The position numbers and the translations under genes were made by a program. From Pneumocystis sp. 'macacae' (lineage: Eukaryota; Ascomycota; Pneumocystomycetes; Pneumocystales; Pneumocystaceae): 64,000 nucleotides of DNA. Position 1 is the stretch's first letter. Each line of letters opens with the position of its first letter. The notes under the pieces are model-generated. The model saw only the letters and a list, made by a program, of their open reading frames with translations. It ran no database searches and was not told the DNA's origin. This document shows, piece by piece, positions 50,753 through 62,631 of this stretch. The stretch is taken from NCBI GenBank assembly GCA_018127085.1, contig CM030721.1, positions 248,001 to 312,000 of the forward strand. The letters are read 5' to 3'.

Positions 50753-52941
50753 TTATTTGCTGCTTTCTATATTTTGGGAGAAAACGTCTTTAGAAAACGG
50801 ATTTGTTCTTGATTTTTGATAAAAAGGAAGTGTAGAACTATTTGATTGAGAATTAGATTGTAAGTTTGGATCCAAAAAAGCTGCCATATCATCAAAACTT
50901 TTAGAAAATGGATTTGTGGGTCGAGAAAACGAGACTGATGATGTATTTAAAGCAGGGAAACAGTTTAGTGGAGGATATGATTGTTGACGCTGGATTCCAG
51001 TATTTATTGAGTATACAGATTGACGGAAAGGATTAGTATGATCCGAAGAATAACCATTTGTCTCCAAAACAGGTGATTGAACGGCTTGATTTAAATTATA
51101 AGGTTGACCGAACACCTGACTACCTGGTTGAATAGAATATCCACTATAAGAAGTATTTACAAAGTTAGCTTGCGAAGGATATATTGGATTATAATCCTGT
51201 GTTTGACTCATAGAAAAAGATGCATGGAACGGATCTTGACTTTGTACAACTTGAGATGTTTGCTGATAAGGGTTATTATTAGGCGATAACATTGAATGGT
51301 ATTGATTATATAACCCAGCGGGAACCTGTATTGGCGCCGGAGACTGCATTGGTACCTGTTGTACTGGCATTTGTGGTTGAACTGATATCTGTGATTGCAC
51401 TGGTATTTGTGTTTGCAACATTTGCAGTGACGTATTTTGAGGAAGACTAGTTAGTGACTGAGCAGGCTGAGTTGTCTGAATATCCAACGATGTTACTGGC
51501 GAATAAACAGAATTTCTTTCTCCAGCATTCTGAAAGATATATGTTTGTTCGTTTTCAATACTTGAAAAAAAATCGATCAGATTAATATTATTTGAGTTTT
51601 TCTTTTGAGAAACATCTACAGACGGTGATGGAGAACCTTTTGAGAAATAAATAATAACCAATATAAACGAACAAACAAACCAGTAGAATTACTTTTCAAG
51701 GATGTTTTAATAGATCGTTGCGCTAAATTCCCCTTTTTTTTGTCAGATTCAAGTGCATTTTTGCTTTCAATATATTGAAGTCTATTCTTTTCAAAATTTT
51801 TATCGTTTAAATAATCCTGCAATGCACGAGAAAGGCTTACAGGTGCCTAATCAAGAATTAATTATGGTTATGATCATATCAAAAGTATATTACATGTTTA
51901 ATATTTGGAACTTCTATACGCGTTAATACTTCCATCCTACATGCTAATGACAAGTAATCTGCAACATCCGTAGTCTGTTTAACAAATTTCTTGTAAATCT
52001 CAAGAGCTCGTTCTGCATCGTAACGAGACATTTCAAAATAATGTTCTAGATCACATAAGAAACATAAGAAACATATAAACCATACCAAGAACATTGATTA
52101 CACCTTCATTAACGACCTGAAAAAGGGACAAAATATCATTAATCAACAATCGAAACGCTACAATAGTTATATCATTTGCTAGCCCTTCATCCAAAAGCTA
52201 AAATATATAAATATCAAAAGAAATAAAGAAAAATGCTTGCTTGACCTTGCACCGAAGCAGTAAATCGATTTGTTTTTGAACAATCCCTACTTCTCGAAGA
52301 AGTCCTTTATCGACGGACAATTTTCGCAATCTTCCCTCCGATGTTTTACTGCCTTTTGCATATACATAATCAACATGAGTATCCTTGAAACTCTGCACTT
52401 TCTGTTGAAGATAAAGACTGTAATTTTGTATATTTTTGCTTTGTTGAGAAATCGCCAGCTCACCCAAAAACAAAAGACCACCTGAATCATACGACAAAAA
52501 GCCCGTATCGCCAAAGAGCTCATTGATGGAAAAATGTCTTGAATTTCTCGATAAATATTGCAGTGTAGCCTCCCGAGACCCTTCTCGGATCATAATATGA
52601 ATAACAATAAGGCTTTTAAAGACAATCTAAAGAAAACTAAGCCTTATATAGAGGAAAAACGCAGCGTACAGTCCAGGAAGGCTCATGAAGACGACGGAAA
52701 ATTGCACCAAACACCTCAAATAACGCTACATCTCCTGCATATGTTGCTGTCAAGATACGGTCCAAATACTTCTGTTTGGGCGCTGCAAGCTGCAAAAAAC
52801 ACGTAAGCATAAAAATATACTCTAAATCTTCTGTTCAGTCACTAACTTTAACCTTTGTCGCGCCTATTTATCCTCAATATTTGCAAAAATGCTTTTCAGC
52901 TTCAAAAACTCACCGTTGACGGCTTTCTCATACGGAGACAT
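50753..52941 (-). CDS. YAP1801: Clathrin adaptor AP180/CALM (ANTH domain)
   Basis: At least eight exons give about 590 residues. It binds PtdIns(4,5)P2 and clathrin at endocytic sites. The start is recovered by splicing: MSPYEKAVNGATKVK then LAAPKQKYLDRILTATY (the ANTH lipid-binding KATK and APKxKYL pattern), EPSWTIVFKSLIVIHIMIRE, then the helical solenoid to about residue 270. The C-terminal half is Gln/Pro/Ser-rich and carries three Asn-Pro-Phe motifs (TNPFRQ, TNPFSK, RTNPFSK), which bind EH-domain proteins such as Pan1. Convergent with NudC, with 249 bp between stops. The symbol is by family; yeast has two paralogues. Confidence 0.9.
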
Positions 52942-53929
52942 CGTATATTATATCAATCTGCTCCTCTCAATCACCCGAAGCGATCTGTCCACTTGTTTTC
53001 CTCTAATTCCGAACTCCCAACCACTTTTTCGCCTTATTCGATTCTTCTGATCGCTTATGGTTGGTTTTTACGGGTACGTGTTGCACTTGCTGAAAAAAGA
53101 GCGCCCACACCAACAAAAAATAGAGAGGGCTTATGTATATATACACCGCGTTTTTTCGCGTTTTGAAGCATATATGCACTTAATCTGCCACTGGAACTAC
53201 GCATTCCCAGCCAAGACTCAGTCTGGGTGCACCTTGTCCGTGGAACTGTAAAAGGTCTTTGGGGCGGAATCAGACGCATACATTTCAGTTAGATGCTGCA
53301 TATAGCAGGTAAATAGGCATTCTGCTTTATTTTATTGCGCATACATTCGGTTTTTTCTTCCAAACTTGAATCTCAGAAGGTTTCTGCGCCGAAACATGTA
53401 ACAAGGTAAATTTGGCTCGACGCTTTCAGCAGTGCTATTTTCCTTGACATAATGTTTTTTATGTCGGAAATGCTTTTTATATATGCGTTTTTTTTTCATC
53501 ATTGATTCATTTGAATACTTTGGAAGGATCAAAAGCTCGAAATCTGGAAATCGATATATAAAGACAAAAGCAAAAAACGTATTTCATAGGAATAAAGCGT
53601 GTATATGCGCGTAAAAAGAAGAAGAAAAGCACTGATACTCTAGAAAAAGGGCTGTGCAGGTTTTTTTCCCGGGTTTCTAGACCCAGAAATGCATTGGAAA
53701 CAGAACAGTTGCGGGCCATTACGGAACACTATAAACATAAGACAAATATTCATTAGATATCTATTAAGGACAGGAGCATAGCAATAGTAGCACGCAGAAG
53801 TGTATAGGATTGTAAACAGGGCATTTCTGCTCGTTGTATATTGTGGGAGAGGAGTTTTAAAGAAAATAAGCAAACAGCATAGTGAAATATGTTATTTTTA
53901 TTATTTTGTTAAGAAATCAATATTTTAAT
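52942..53929. other. Divergent intergenic region YAP180/MSD1
   Basis: About 990 bp, GC-richer than the window average. A basic 66-residue frame on the minus strand (53332-53532, Lys/Arg-rich, ending FGRKNRMYAQ) and another at 53507-53719 could be a small split gene, but I recognise neither. The promoters of both flanking genes must lie here. Confidence 0.45.
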
Positions 53930-55862
53930 ATGCACGTTTGGGTGTACTTGAGATTTGGAAAATCTGCGGGAAAACGAGGGATTTGCCGTTACAGGCGGAT
54001 TGTTTCGTTTGAAACGATCGAAAATACAGATATTGGCACACAGGTGCAGCTATCAGGGTGGTTTGTGCCATATCAGCGGAAACTTAGCCATCGTATACAG
54101 TTTTATGGGTTACGAGATATAAATGGAAGAACAATACAGCTTGTTTTGCGTGATGCATCAGAAAAACTTGTTAAAGAGGTCCAAGGGATCCCTGCAGAAA
54201 GTGTTATTGAGGTGGATGCAGTTGTTAGGTTGCGGCCAGAAAAGGATCGACATGAAGGGGAGGTAATGGAGTTTGATGTCGAGAAAATTAGGGTGGTAAA
54301 TGCGGCAAAGACGGTGGCTTTTTTGCCGGCTTTTGCAATGTCGGTTAATGCAACGGTGCGGGCAAAGTACCGCTATTTAGATCTTCGGAACCCTTTGAAT
54401 CATAGTGCATTGCGGTTGCGTTCAAATGTTGCAAAACAGATCAGGGATTTTTTTCATGAGCGAGGGTTTCTTGAAATTGACACACCTCTTTTATTTAAAT
54501 CAACTCCAGAAGGAGCTCGAGAGTTTATTGTGCCTACACGACAATATGGATATGCATATGCACTTCCACAGTCGCCACAGCAATACAAGCAAATACTAAT
54601 GGCCAGTGGTATAGGGAAGTATTATCAACTTGCAAAATGTTTTAGGGATGAAGATTTGAGAAAAGATCGGCAGCCAGAATTTACACAGTTGGATTTGGAA
54701 ATGTCGTTTGTGACTCAAGAAGATATATATATGATTGTTGAAAATCTTTTGAGTGATTTATGGAAAATGCATCTTGGGATTGATCTTGTACTTCCATTTA
54801 AAAAGATGACATACCGAACAGCTATTTCTAAATATGGTTCTGATAAACCAGATTTAAGATATGGTCTTGAAATTTATGATATATCGTCATTTATAGCACC
54901 TATTTCTTTAGAATATCCTATTACTGAAGCAATCGTTGTTAAAAATGGCTCAGTTATATCAACCAATAGGCTTCAGGCGATTTGTAAAAAAACATCAACG
55001 CCCTATCAATCGGTTATTGCTATTAATCTCTGCTCATTTGAAAAATTGGAAAATTGGATTTCTAAAACACCATTTACTTTGGCATCAGATATGTTCAATG
55101 TGAAATATTTAAATAGTTATTTAAAACTTGAAGTAAATGATGTTGTTTTTTTGTCATCACGCTCGTCAAAATATTTGGGTAATACAACACAATTAGGAAT
55201 TGTTCGACAGCTATTACACCATGAATGTGTTAACCATAAGCTTATGCCCTCTCTTTCTGAAAAGCATTTTGAATTTGTTTGGATTAATGAATTTCCTCTT
55301 TTTACATATGAAAAGGATGAATCAAAGCAAAGCGAAACATTCATACTTAAATCTACACATCATCCATTTACTAGTCCTCTTGATGACGACATTCATTTAC
55401 TTCAAAAAAATCCCGAATCCGTACGAGCTAATCATTATGATATTGTTGTTAATGGTATGGAAATTGGTGGAGGAAGCATTAGGATTCATGATGTGCTTTT
55501 ACAAAGGGATATTTTGCAGAATATTCTCAAGGTGAGTTATTTATTTATAACATTTTTTTATAACTATATTTTAGATACCTCAATATAAAATCAATCAATT
55601 TTCACATCTTTTCGAAATCTTATCAAGTGGATGCCCTCCTCATGGAGGCATTGCTCTTGGTAAGATTGAATGTCTTTTGTGTACCCATTTTTAATCATTT
55701 TTAGGATTTGACCGTTTAGTTGCTATTTTATTTGGAACGAATTCCATTCGAGATGTTATAGCATTTCCTAAAACAAACTCAGGTATAGATCCAGTTGTAG
55801 AAAGTCCTGGAAGAATATCCGAAGATGTCTTAAAACAATATTATCTCACTAGATTAAAATAG
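53930..55862 (+). CDS. MSD1: Aspartyl-tRNA synthetase, mitochondrial
   Basis: Three exons with introns of about 45 nt near 55.53 and 55.66 kb give 613 residues. It charges mitochondrial tRNA-Asp. The first in-frame ATG (53930) gives MHVWVYLRFGKSAGKRG, a basic presequence. The anticodon-binding OB fold is followed by bacterial-type class II motifs: RYLDLRNPLNHSALRLRS (motif 1), YALPQSPQQYKQILM, FRDEDLRKDRQPEFTQLDLE (motif 2), MEIGGGSIRIHD, and after splicing GFDRLVAILFG (motif 3). The insertion region between motifs 2 and 3 is retained but divergent. The C-terminus ends YLTRLK. Confidence 0.94.
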
Positions 55863-57091
55863 AACATGAGTTATCAAATAATTTTATTGGAAACGTATTT
55901 ATAAAATATTAATGATATGTAATTCAATAAATAAGTTATATTTGTTTTAAATATGTTTTTATTTTAAAGTATTACAATAAATAATTAAAATAATTTTTGG
56001 GTTAATTCTCTTTAATAAATTTATTTTCATGTCTTTACTACAAAAGAAATTGTGGTTTTACTGCATTATCTTTTCTAATATCTTTTTTATCTAAAACATA
56101 CATTTAGTACTATATTGTTCTATTTGAAGAAATTCTAAAAGATAGTTTATTATTTTTAAAAAAAAATATTAATTTAATTCTGATTTATTTTTAAAATTTA
56201 TTATTTAAATATTTATTTGCTAAAAAAATAAACTTTACAGGGATTACTATATTATTGAGTATTTCAGTTTATTTTTTAATTTTTTAGTTTTAAGAATTTT
56301 TATTGAATATCTAACTTTTCCATAAACCCATTATTTAATTGATAAAGTTTTTATACTTCCATTATTTATTCCTAACTATATGTCCTTTAAATCATTTATA
56401 ATAATAGAAATACATGAAAATTTTATATTTTTGTCAAATATTTATTTTTTTAAAAAAATATTATTTAATTAAAAATTTTTAGGATACTAGTAAAAAAAAC
56501 TAACAACACATATACTTTTCTTCTATAATATTATTTTTTGAAACTTCTTGTGAACTCTTTTTTATATATTTATAAAAATCTTTTAATTATAAGAATATTT
56601 TCCATTTTTTATATTCTTTAACAAAGAAAATATTTTAAATGAAAGAAAAAAAAGACGGAAATTCTCTATTTTTACCTATATTTCCATTATAAGCTACATT
56701 TTGTTTTCCATTTTTTCTTTTATTATTATAAATAATAATTCTTATTTTTCAGAATCTAAAAATTGAAAAAATCGTATTTTTTTTTAAATTATAAAACAAA
56801 ATACTTATTATCCTCTATTTTTTATCATAAAACTTATTTTCATACATTTTTTTTCATTTCTTTTTAGTGTTCTAAATACTTTGGATTTTTAACGTGTTGC
56901 CTGACCGCACAAATAAATATTATAATATTTTTCAAGACCCTAGAGGCAGAATTAATACAAGAATTTAGTTTTTTTGCATATTTAAGGATATCTTATATGT
57001 TTCTTTTGTCTTGCAAATATTTTTCTTTGAATTTTTTTGAAAATTTACTTTTAAATCTAGACAAAATATCTTTAAAAAAGCAATTAAAAGA
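55863..57091. other. Long AT-rich intergenic region
   Basis: About 1.23 kb of extreme AT content with many poly-T and poly-A runs and no ORF of note. It separates the AspRS gene from the kelch-protein gene and should hold the latter's promoter. Confidence 0.6.
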
Positions 57092-58990
57092 ATGACAGAT
57101 TACTTGAATGCATTAACATCTCTTTCACATTCTACATGCGGGGATATACCACCACCTCTTGTTGGGTGTTCTTTTACAGTGATTGGAGCAAAACTCTACG
57201 TTTTCGCAGGACGATTGGTTTCTAATTGGTGTTTAACAAATGATTTATATATTTTAGATTTAGAATCTTATATTTGGACAAAGATACAGGATTCATCAGC
57301 ACATGCACCAGAGCCCAGGTACTTCCATTCGGCAGATATATATTTAAATTCAATATACGTCTTTGGAGGCATTGGTTTATCGAAAAACCCTGATAATCAA
57401 CACTGTGTTTTAGATGATATAGCAGTTTTTGATATACAATTCTGTAAATGGAAAAAAGTTTCTATACTTCCATCAATATATACACCAAAACCGAGATATG
57501 CACATTTATCTGTTGTTAGCATGAATTATTTGATGATTATTGGTGGACAAGACTTGGAAAACAATTACATCGAAGAGACAAGCTATTTTGATATGGATAT
57601 GTGCATGTGGATACACACATTTCCATTTAATAAACAATGTGGTCTTTATCGTTCTGTTGCTGTTTGTAAAATAGAAACTTATCCTGAATGTGCACTAAAT
57701 CATGTCGAAAGGAATATATCTATGCCAGAAACATCTTCTTCTACTCAGGAGTCGCCTTTCTCAACTAGACGCAAGTCTCTGAGTGTTTCAGAATGCAGCA
57801 AACGATTATCAGGTTGCAGTGAATTTCCTAGTTTATTACATCATCCACAAGCTAGAAAATCCGTTGATATTTCACATAAATCAGAAACCGAGTTTTCACC
57901 TTTTTACCATCAACATCTTTCCGAAAATCCTGTATATATTTATTCCAATTACAACTTCAGAAATGTGAAAAATGAACTTTATGTCGTTACATTTCCACAT
58001 AGTAATCAGTTTAATATAATAGATATTTCTGATGAACTTAATGGCGAATCCAAGCCACCGGGTTTGCGATTTCCTTCAGGAGGAATTCTTGGCAACCATC
58101 TTGTTATTTTTGGAACTTATTTAACAAATACATCTCAATCTTATAGCATTTGGTGCATTGATTTAAATAGTTTAACATGGTCGAAAATTGATCCCGGACC
58201 ACTTTTGAACGAGGGTTCTTGGAATAGGGGAGTTATAGATTATGACAAAAATTGTTTACTTATTTTTGGAAATAAAGAACGTAATTTAGTTGATGATTAC
58301 AATAACCGAAGAATTAATTTTGATCATATTATTTTAGTTGAACTTGAAGCTTTTGGTGTTTATAGAGTAACTATTCCTGAATTATCTCCTATGGCCCAAG
58401 AATTGGGATTAATGATGCTGGAAAATCCATCTTTTTCTGATATGGAAATGTTAACTCAAGATAATGTTGTTTTACCATGTTCTACAAAAATTTTATCTAC
58501 AAGATGGCCTCGGTTTCACGGTTTCCTTAAAGCTAGTCTTAAAAAAGATAGCACTGAATGTCCAGCATTTGACTTTTTGACTAAGAATCAAAGAAGTTCC
58601 TTGGCAGTACACAGTAACATAACGCAAGCAAGCAGTGGAGGATCATCATCAACACGATTTTTTAATCGATCTCGAACTCTTTATATTCCTCATCCATACT
58701 CAGTTGTTCATCAATTTCTTCGATTTTTATATACGTATTCTTTAGAACCTGCCATGTTAAATGACATTACTGCATTATTTGCTTTACTTTCTCTTTCTAA
58801 AAGTTTTGGACCTGATTTAGAGCTAAAGGATTTAAGTCTTTATATTTTTTATGCTCTTCAAAAATGTTTAACTCCAGAAACAGCTTCTCGTATTTATGAA
58901 ATGGCTATTTTATATGGACATAGAGGTTTACAAATCCGAGCACTAAGAATGATGTCTACAATAAAAAAAGAGGAAAATAAAAATAACTAA
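57092..58990 (+). CDS. Kelch-repeat/BTB-like protein, Ral2-like
   Basis: Single uninterrupted ORF of 632 residues, striking in a window where most genes have introns. The N-terminal third holds kelch blades: GAKLYVFAGRLVSNWCLTND, YIWTKIQDSS, PEPRYFHSADIYLNSIYVFG, PKPRYAHLSVVSMNYLMIIG. A Ser-rich insert (about 215-300) precedes further blades (GGILGNHLVIFG, LTWSKIDPGPLL). The C-terminus resembles a BTB fold (CSTKILSTRWPRFHGFLKAS, HQFLRFLYTYSLEPA). This layout and length match fission yeast Ral2, an activator in the Ras1 pathway. Homology beyond architecture was not tested. Confidence 0.65.
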   Translation: MTDYLNALTSLSHSTCGDIPPPLVGCSFTVIGAKLYVFAGRLVSNWCLTNDLYILDLESYIWTKIQDSSAHAPEPRYFHSADIYLNSIYVFGGIGLSKNPDNQHCVLDDIAVFDIQFCKWKKVSILPSIYTPKPRYAHLSVVSMNYLMIIGGQDLENNYIEETSYFDMDMCMWIHTFPFNKQCGLYRSVAVCKIETYPECALNHVERNISMPETSSSTQESPFSTRRKSLSVSECSKRLSGCSEFPSLLHHPQARKSVDISHKSETEFSPFYHQHLSENPVYIYSNYNFRNVKNELYVVTFPHSNQFNIIDISDELNGESKPPGLRFPSGGILGNHLVIFGTYLTNTSQSYSIWCIDLNSLTWSKIDPGPLLNEGSWNRGVIDYDKNCLLIFGNKERNLVDDYNNRRINFDHIILVELEAFGVYRVTIPELSPMAQELGLMMLENPSFSDMEMLTQDNVVLPCSTKILSTRWPRFHGFLKASLKKDSTECPAFDFLTKNQRSSLAVHSNITQASSGGSSSTRFFNRSRTLYIPHPYSVVHQFLRFLYTYSLEPAMLNDITALFALLSLSKSFGPDLELKDLSLYIFYALQKCLTPETASRIYEMAILYGHRGLQIRALRMMSTIKKEENKNN

Positions 58991-59345
58991 AATATCTTAT
59001 TAATTCTTAATGTTTTAAATATACTCTATATCTTAGGTTTCACTATAATCCTTTTGGCTAAATGTATATATTAATAATATGTCATTCATTAGCTTTAGAA
59101 TAGATCCAATTGTTTATATTCATTTTTTTAAATTACACATTTCTTTAACGATATTTTTACTAATTATATATATGATTTTCGATTATCAGCACATCTTAAC
59201 ACTTTTCACTATATTTGAAAATATTTAAAAAACAAAATTGGTATTTCAAAAGATAATATTATAAAGTACTTTTATATTTCACTATCTATAATTAATTCTT
59301 TTATTTTTTAATTTCATAAATGAACTTTTCTGAAAAGCAGAAAAA
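58991..59345. other. AT-rich intergenic region
   Basis: 355 bp between two plus-strand genes, with nothing recognisable apart from presumed 3' end and promoter sequence. Confidence 0.5.
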
Positions 59346-61134
59346 ATGGATTGTTATATCATACTGGGTAAGCTATATCTGTATTTTATTCTTTTATTTG
59401 TTAAATATATGAGCTTTTTGTCATTTTAGCTATTCCTATATGGTGGAAAACTACAGAAATTTATCGGGCAAAACTACCACTTAAGTTAATGGATAAATGG
59501 GCAAAAGGACAAGTTAATGACATGTACATGTCTGTATTTTGTTATTTTTAATCTCTTGCATTAGATGTGCAATATTCAATTTAATATCCCAGTTGTTATT
59601 GATATTACTCATGATTCTAATAATGCTAAAATGATTGAAAAATTAAAGCAAATAATATCAACTAAACAAGAAAAGAATCTAATAAAACTACATATAAGAG
59701 GCATAAATTACGCTTTTATATTTTTCTGCTGAAACATAATAGAAAAACATTCAAGTATAGACAAACTACATTATATTATCAAATTACATGAAAAAAAAAA
59801 TATAAAATCAACATCTATGAATATATATCACAATAGGACACTGTTTATCGACTATCATCCTAATATCTTCCCAAAATTACCAAAAATTATTTCAGAAACT
59901 TTATTAGATATATTCTCATTTCAAGAAAAATATATAAATTTTCATTTAAAAGCAACAAAACCTCAACATAAACCATCAGACTCAGATAATAGCGCATACA
60001 CAAAAATAGTAAAATATTCTCCAGCTTTTGATATTGTTTTTAGCCTTGTAAATGGTGATAAAAAAAATGTGATATCATTTTGGGATATTAAAGAGGCTGT
60101 TTATTGTACAAGAAATCTTTAATTTTATTTACATACTTTCTAATATAAAAGTATATTTTAGGCCATTGTTAAGACAGCTTTCTGCTTTTTCCGAATTCAA
60201 TGTAGAATCTCAAACTCATTTTTGCGCAGAATTAACGTTTAATCCTTATAAATCGGAACAGGAAAATATATTTCAAATTTCTATAGATCAACTTCCAGAA
60301 TTCGTGAACTTTGCAGAATGGAATTTAGGTAAATCTAAACATGTTATTTCAACTTAAATGTAACTTCATAAGGAACTACCTTTTCATCACATAAAATAAT
60401 CAATTTTTTAGTTTATGTTCCCTCACACAATATTCAACCTCTTTTTCTTAAAGATTTAAATGATAATATAATTACTACAAATTCATTCTTAGTTCCACAG
60501 TGGGGAAGCATTATTATTCACAATCAAAACTACACAAGTATTAATACTTCACACTTGAACATTACACAATTGCAACCAATATTCCACATATTTATTTCTA
60601 ACTTTTTATCTCTTCTTGGCACACCTTCTCTTCCTTCATATATTAACATCGAGCCTTCATCTGTTTTAAATACATGGAAATTAGATGGTCTCTATAGACA
60701 ACGCATTGTGGAAAACATTATTTCCGCTTCTGAGACGTTAGGAAGCCTTGCTAGATTGACTCAACGAATTCACAATATGGTTATTCCTGATCAGGTACAA
60801 CAAGACGTATTAAAAACAATCGATCATTTAAAAAAAGTAATATTATCTTTTTTTCTATATAATCTCAGTCTAAGATTAATAGACCTGCAAAAACTTGAAT
60901 GATCTCGAGTTCTCAAACGCTTTGAAAGATTCAAGAATGGCAGTTAATTCTGCAGAAAAAGCTTTTTTCGACCCATCTATGGTAAGTATGCTTTATTTCC
61001 CAGATGAACACAAATATGGCGTGTATTTGCCTTTATTTGGACCGTTATTTTTCCCTTTAGTGATTTCTCTTATTCGAGAAGCTTTTTATTTCATTAAGAC
61101 TTGGAAAATGAACCGATACAAAAAAAATAAATAA
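59346..61134 (+). CDS. GPI17: GPI transamidase subunit PIG-S/Gpi17
   Basis: About eight exons give about 480 residues. PIG-S is an ER membrane subunit of the transamidase that attaches GPI anchors. The start at 59346 (MDCYIIL) splices to AIPIWWKTTEIYRAKLP, the conserved opening after the first membrane helix. Later signatures are VPQWGSIIIHN, a GTPSLPSYINI strand, LARLTQRIHNMV, and the closing FFDPSMVSMLYFPDEHKYGV followed by a C-terminal membrane helix and basic tail. One intron (59701-59742) is of the GC-AG type. The join at about 60106-60162, between IKEA and PLLRQL, does not keep frame with canonical sites and is unresolved. Confidence 0.88.
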
Positions 61135-61248
61135 AATATATGGAATGACCATATATCAAACAATAATATTGCATCAAACGACAGCACAATACTTTTTTCA
61201 ATACCAGCCGCCCGTCATAAATTAATTTATCATATTTTACAAACTCTA

Positions 61249-62631
61249 TTATAGAACTTTTTTTCTCTTCAATTTAGGCGTTTCTTCTGATTCTTTTGCA
61301 CCATCAACCATTGACTCTGTCTGCATAAATATACCAATCATTTCTTCACTGTATGCAAAACCCTCCTTTGCCCATTGCGCAATTGTACTATCTTCACCAT
61401 TATACATAATTGCATTTGCAAATAATAGCAGAATTTCTCGATGAAATTGTTTCGATGTTTTAATCTTTCCATCGCGAATCTTATTTCTAATTGACTTCAT
61501 ATCTGTTGGAAAATAAATCAGATTCGAATATCCTGGTGCATCTCTGTTTGAAACAGGTCCCATGAATACTGCACCATGTTTGTGCTGAGACAAACTCATC
61601 CATAAAGGCATAATCATACTTTGAAACCGCTTTAGTGATGTCGTTTCGGGAACAAACGTTTTATGCACATTACTTCCCTGAAGATCTGACGACCATGTCT
61701 CTGTTTGTTCCTTTTTGGTAGAAGCCCGCATGGTTTTCTTGACTCCATGTTTTTTCGTACTTTTTGTTCCATCAGACAAATTATCCCGCTTCTCCATGGC
61801 TGTCTTTGTTTCTTTTTCATGTGTCAAGCGTCGATCCTGCAGCGTTCCCTCCACAGGTACATCCACACCCGTTTCTGGTGTTCCTGTCGCCTCCAAGCGA
61901 CTTTTCCGCTGAATCTTAACCGACAAAACAGGCGCTGACAGTGTTTCTGCCTCTTTTTCACATGAAACCTGCTCTGGATATCCCTTTTGCTTCTCTTTAG
62001 TCACTTCTACCGCATTGTCCTCCTCCAATACCACCTTATCTGAAGCCTCTAATGCATCTATCCCTCCTGAGTCATCTATTTCCTCCAAAATGTCTACTTC
62101 TGCCCCCATTGTCTTCGACGACATTATTTCTTCGCAATCCGGGCATTTTCCTGCCTGAATACTATTGATTTCATCTACCAACCGCACAAATGCTTCTTCT
62201 TCTTGCCGAATCTCTGCTTTAAGCTCCTCAATCCGCGCTGCATGCAAAATACGACACAGCTCCCTGATAGGTGCAGATACTGTCCTCAATTAGACCTTTT
62301 CCATGTATATAATACACAAAACAACGCATACATGGCACATCTGGACCCGATACTGGTCTAAAATATCAGTATTTCCTTGATTTATTCACAAATCATACTC
62401 CCGCTTTAACTCATGCTGCCGAAGCAGAGCCTCATACTGTGCTTCAAGATCCTGAAAAAGGTTATTCTATGAATATCTATGAATTCCTACCGATGCAGGT
62501 GCTGCTGGATGTTGCAGCAGCGGATGCTGATCCAAATGGCTCTGAATCACAGAAAAATCTCTATCACCATACCGCAAAATGAGTTGTGCCAACAACAGAG
62601 ATGCTGTTCCATCCGACTGCGGGGCGTCCAT
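61249..62631 (-). CDS. BDC1: Bromodomain protein, BRD8/Bdc1-like (NuA4-associated)
   Basis: Three exons give about 410 residues. After MDAPQSDGTASLLLAQLILR a short Ile/Leu helix pair is spliced to DLEAQYEALLRQHELKREYD and then to TVSAPIRELCRILHAARIEEL. This N-terminal pattern is typical of BRD8/Bdc1-type NuA4 subunits. The middle is Glu/Lys/Thr-rich and disordered. The C-terminal bromodomain shows MPLWMSLSQHKHGAVFMGPV, YFPTDMKSIRNKIRDGKI and LLLFANAIMYN, the acetyl-lysine Asn. The second intron is about 118 nt. Convergent with GPI17, 114 bp apart. Confidence 0.78.

Noticed and set aside
53882..53929. Upstream extension of MSD1 from a GTG
   Set aside because: No ATG upstream of 53930 in frame; a eukaryotic cytosolic message should start at an ATG.
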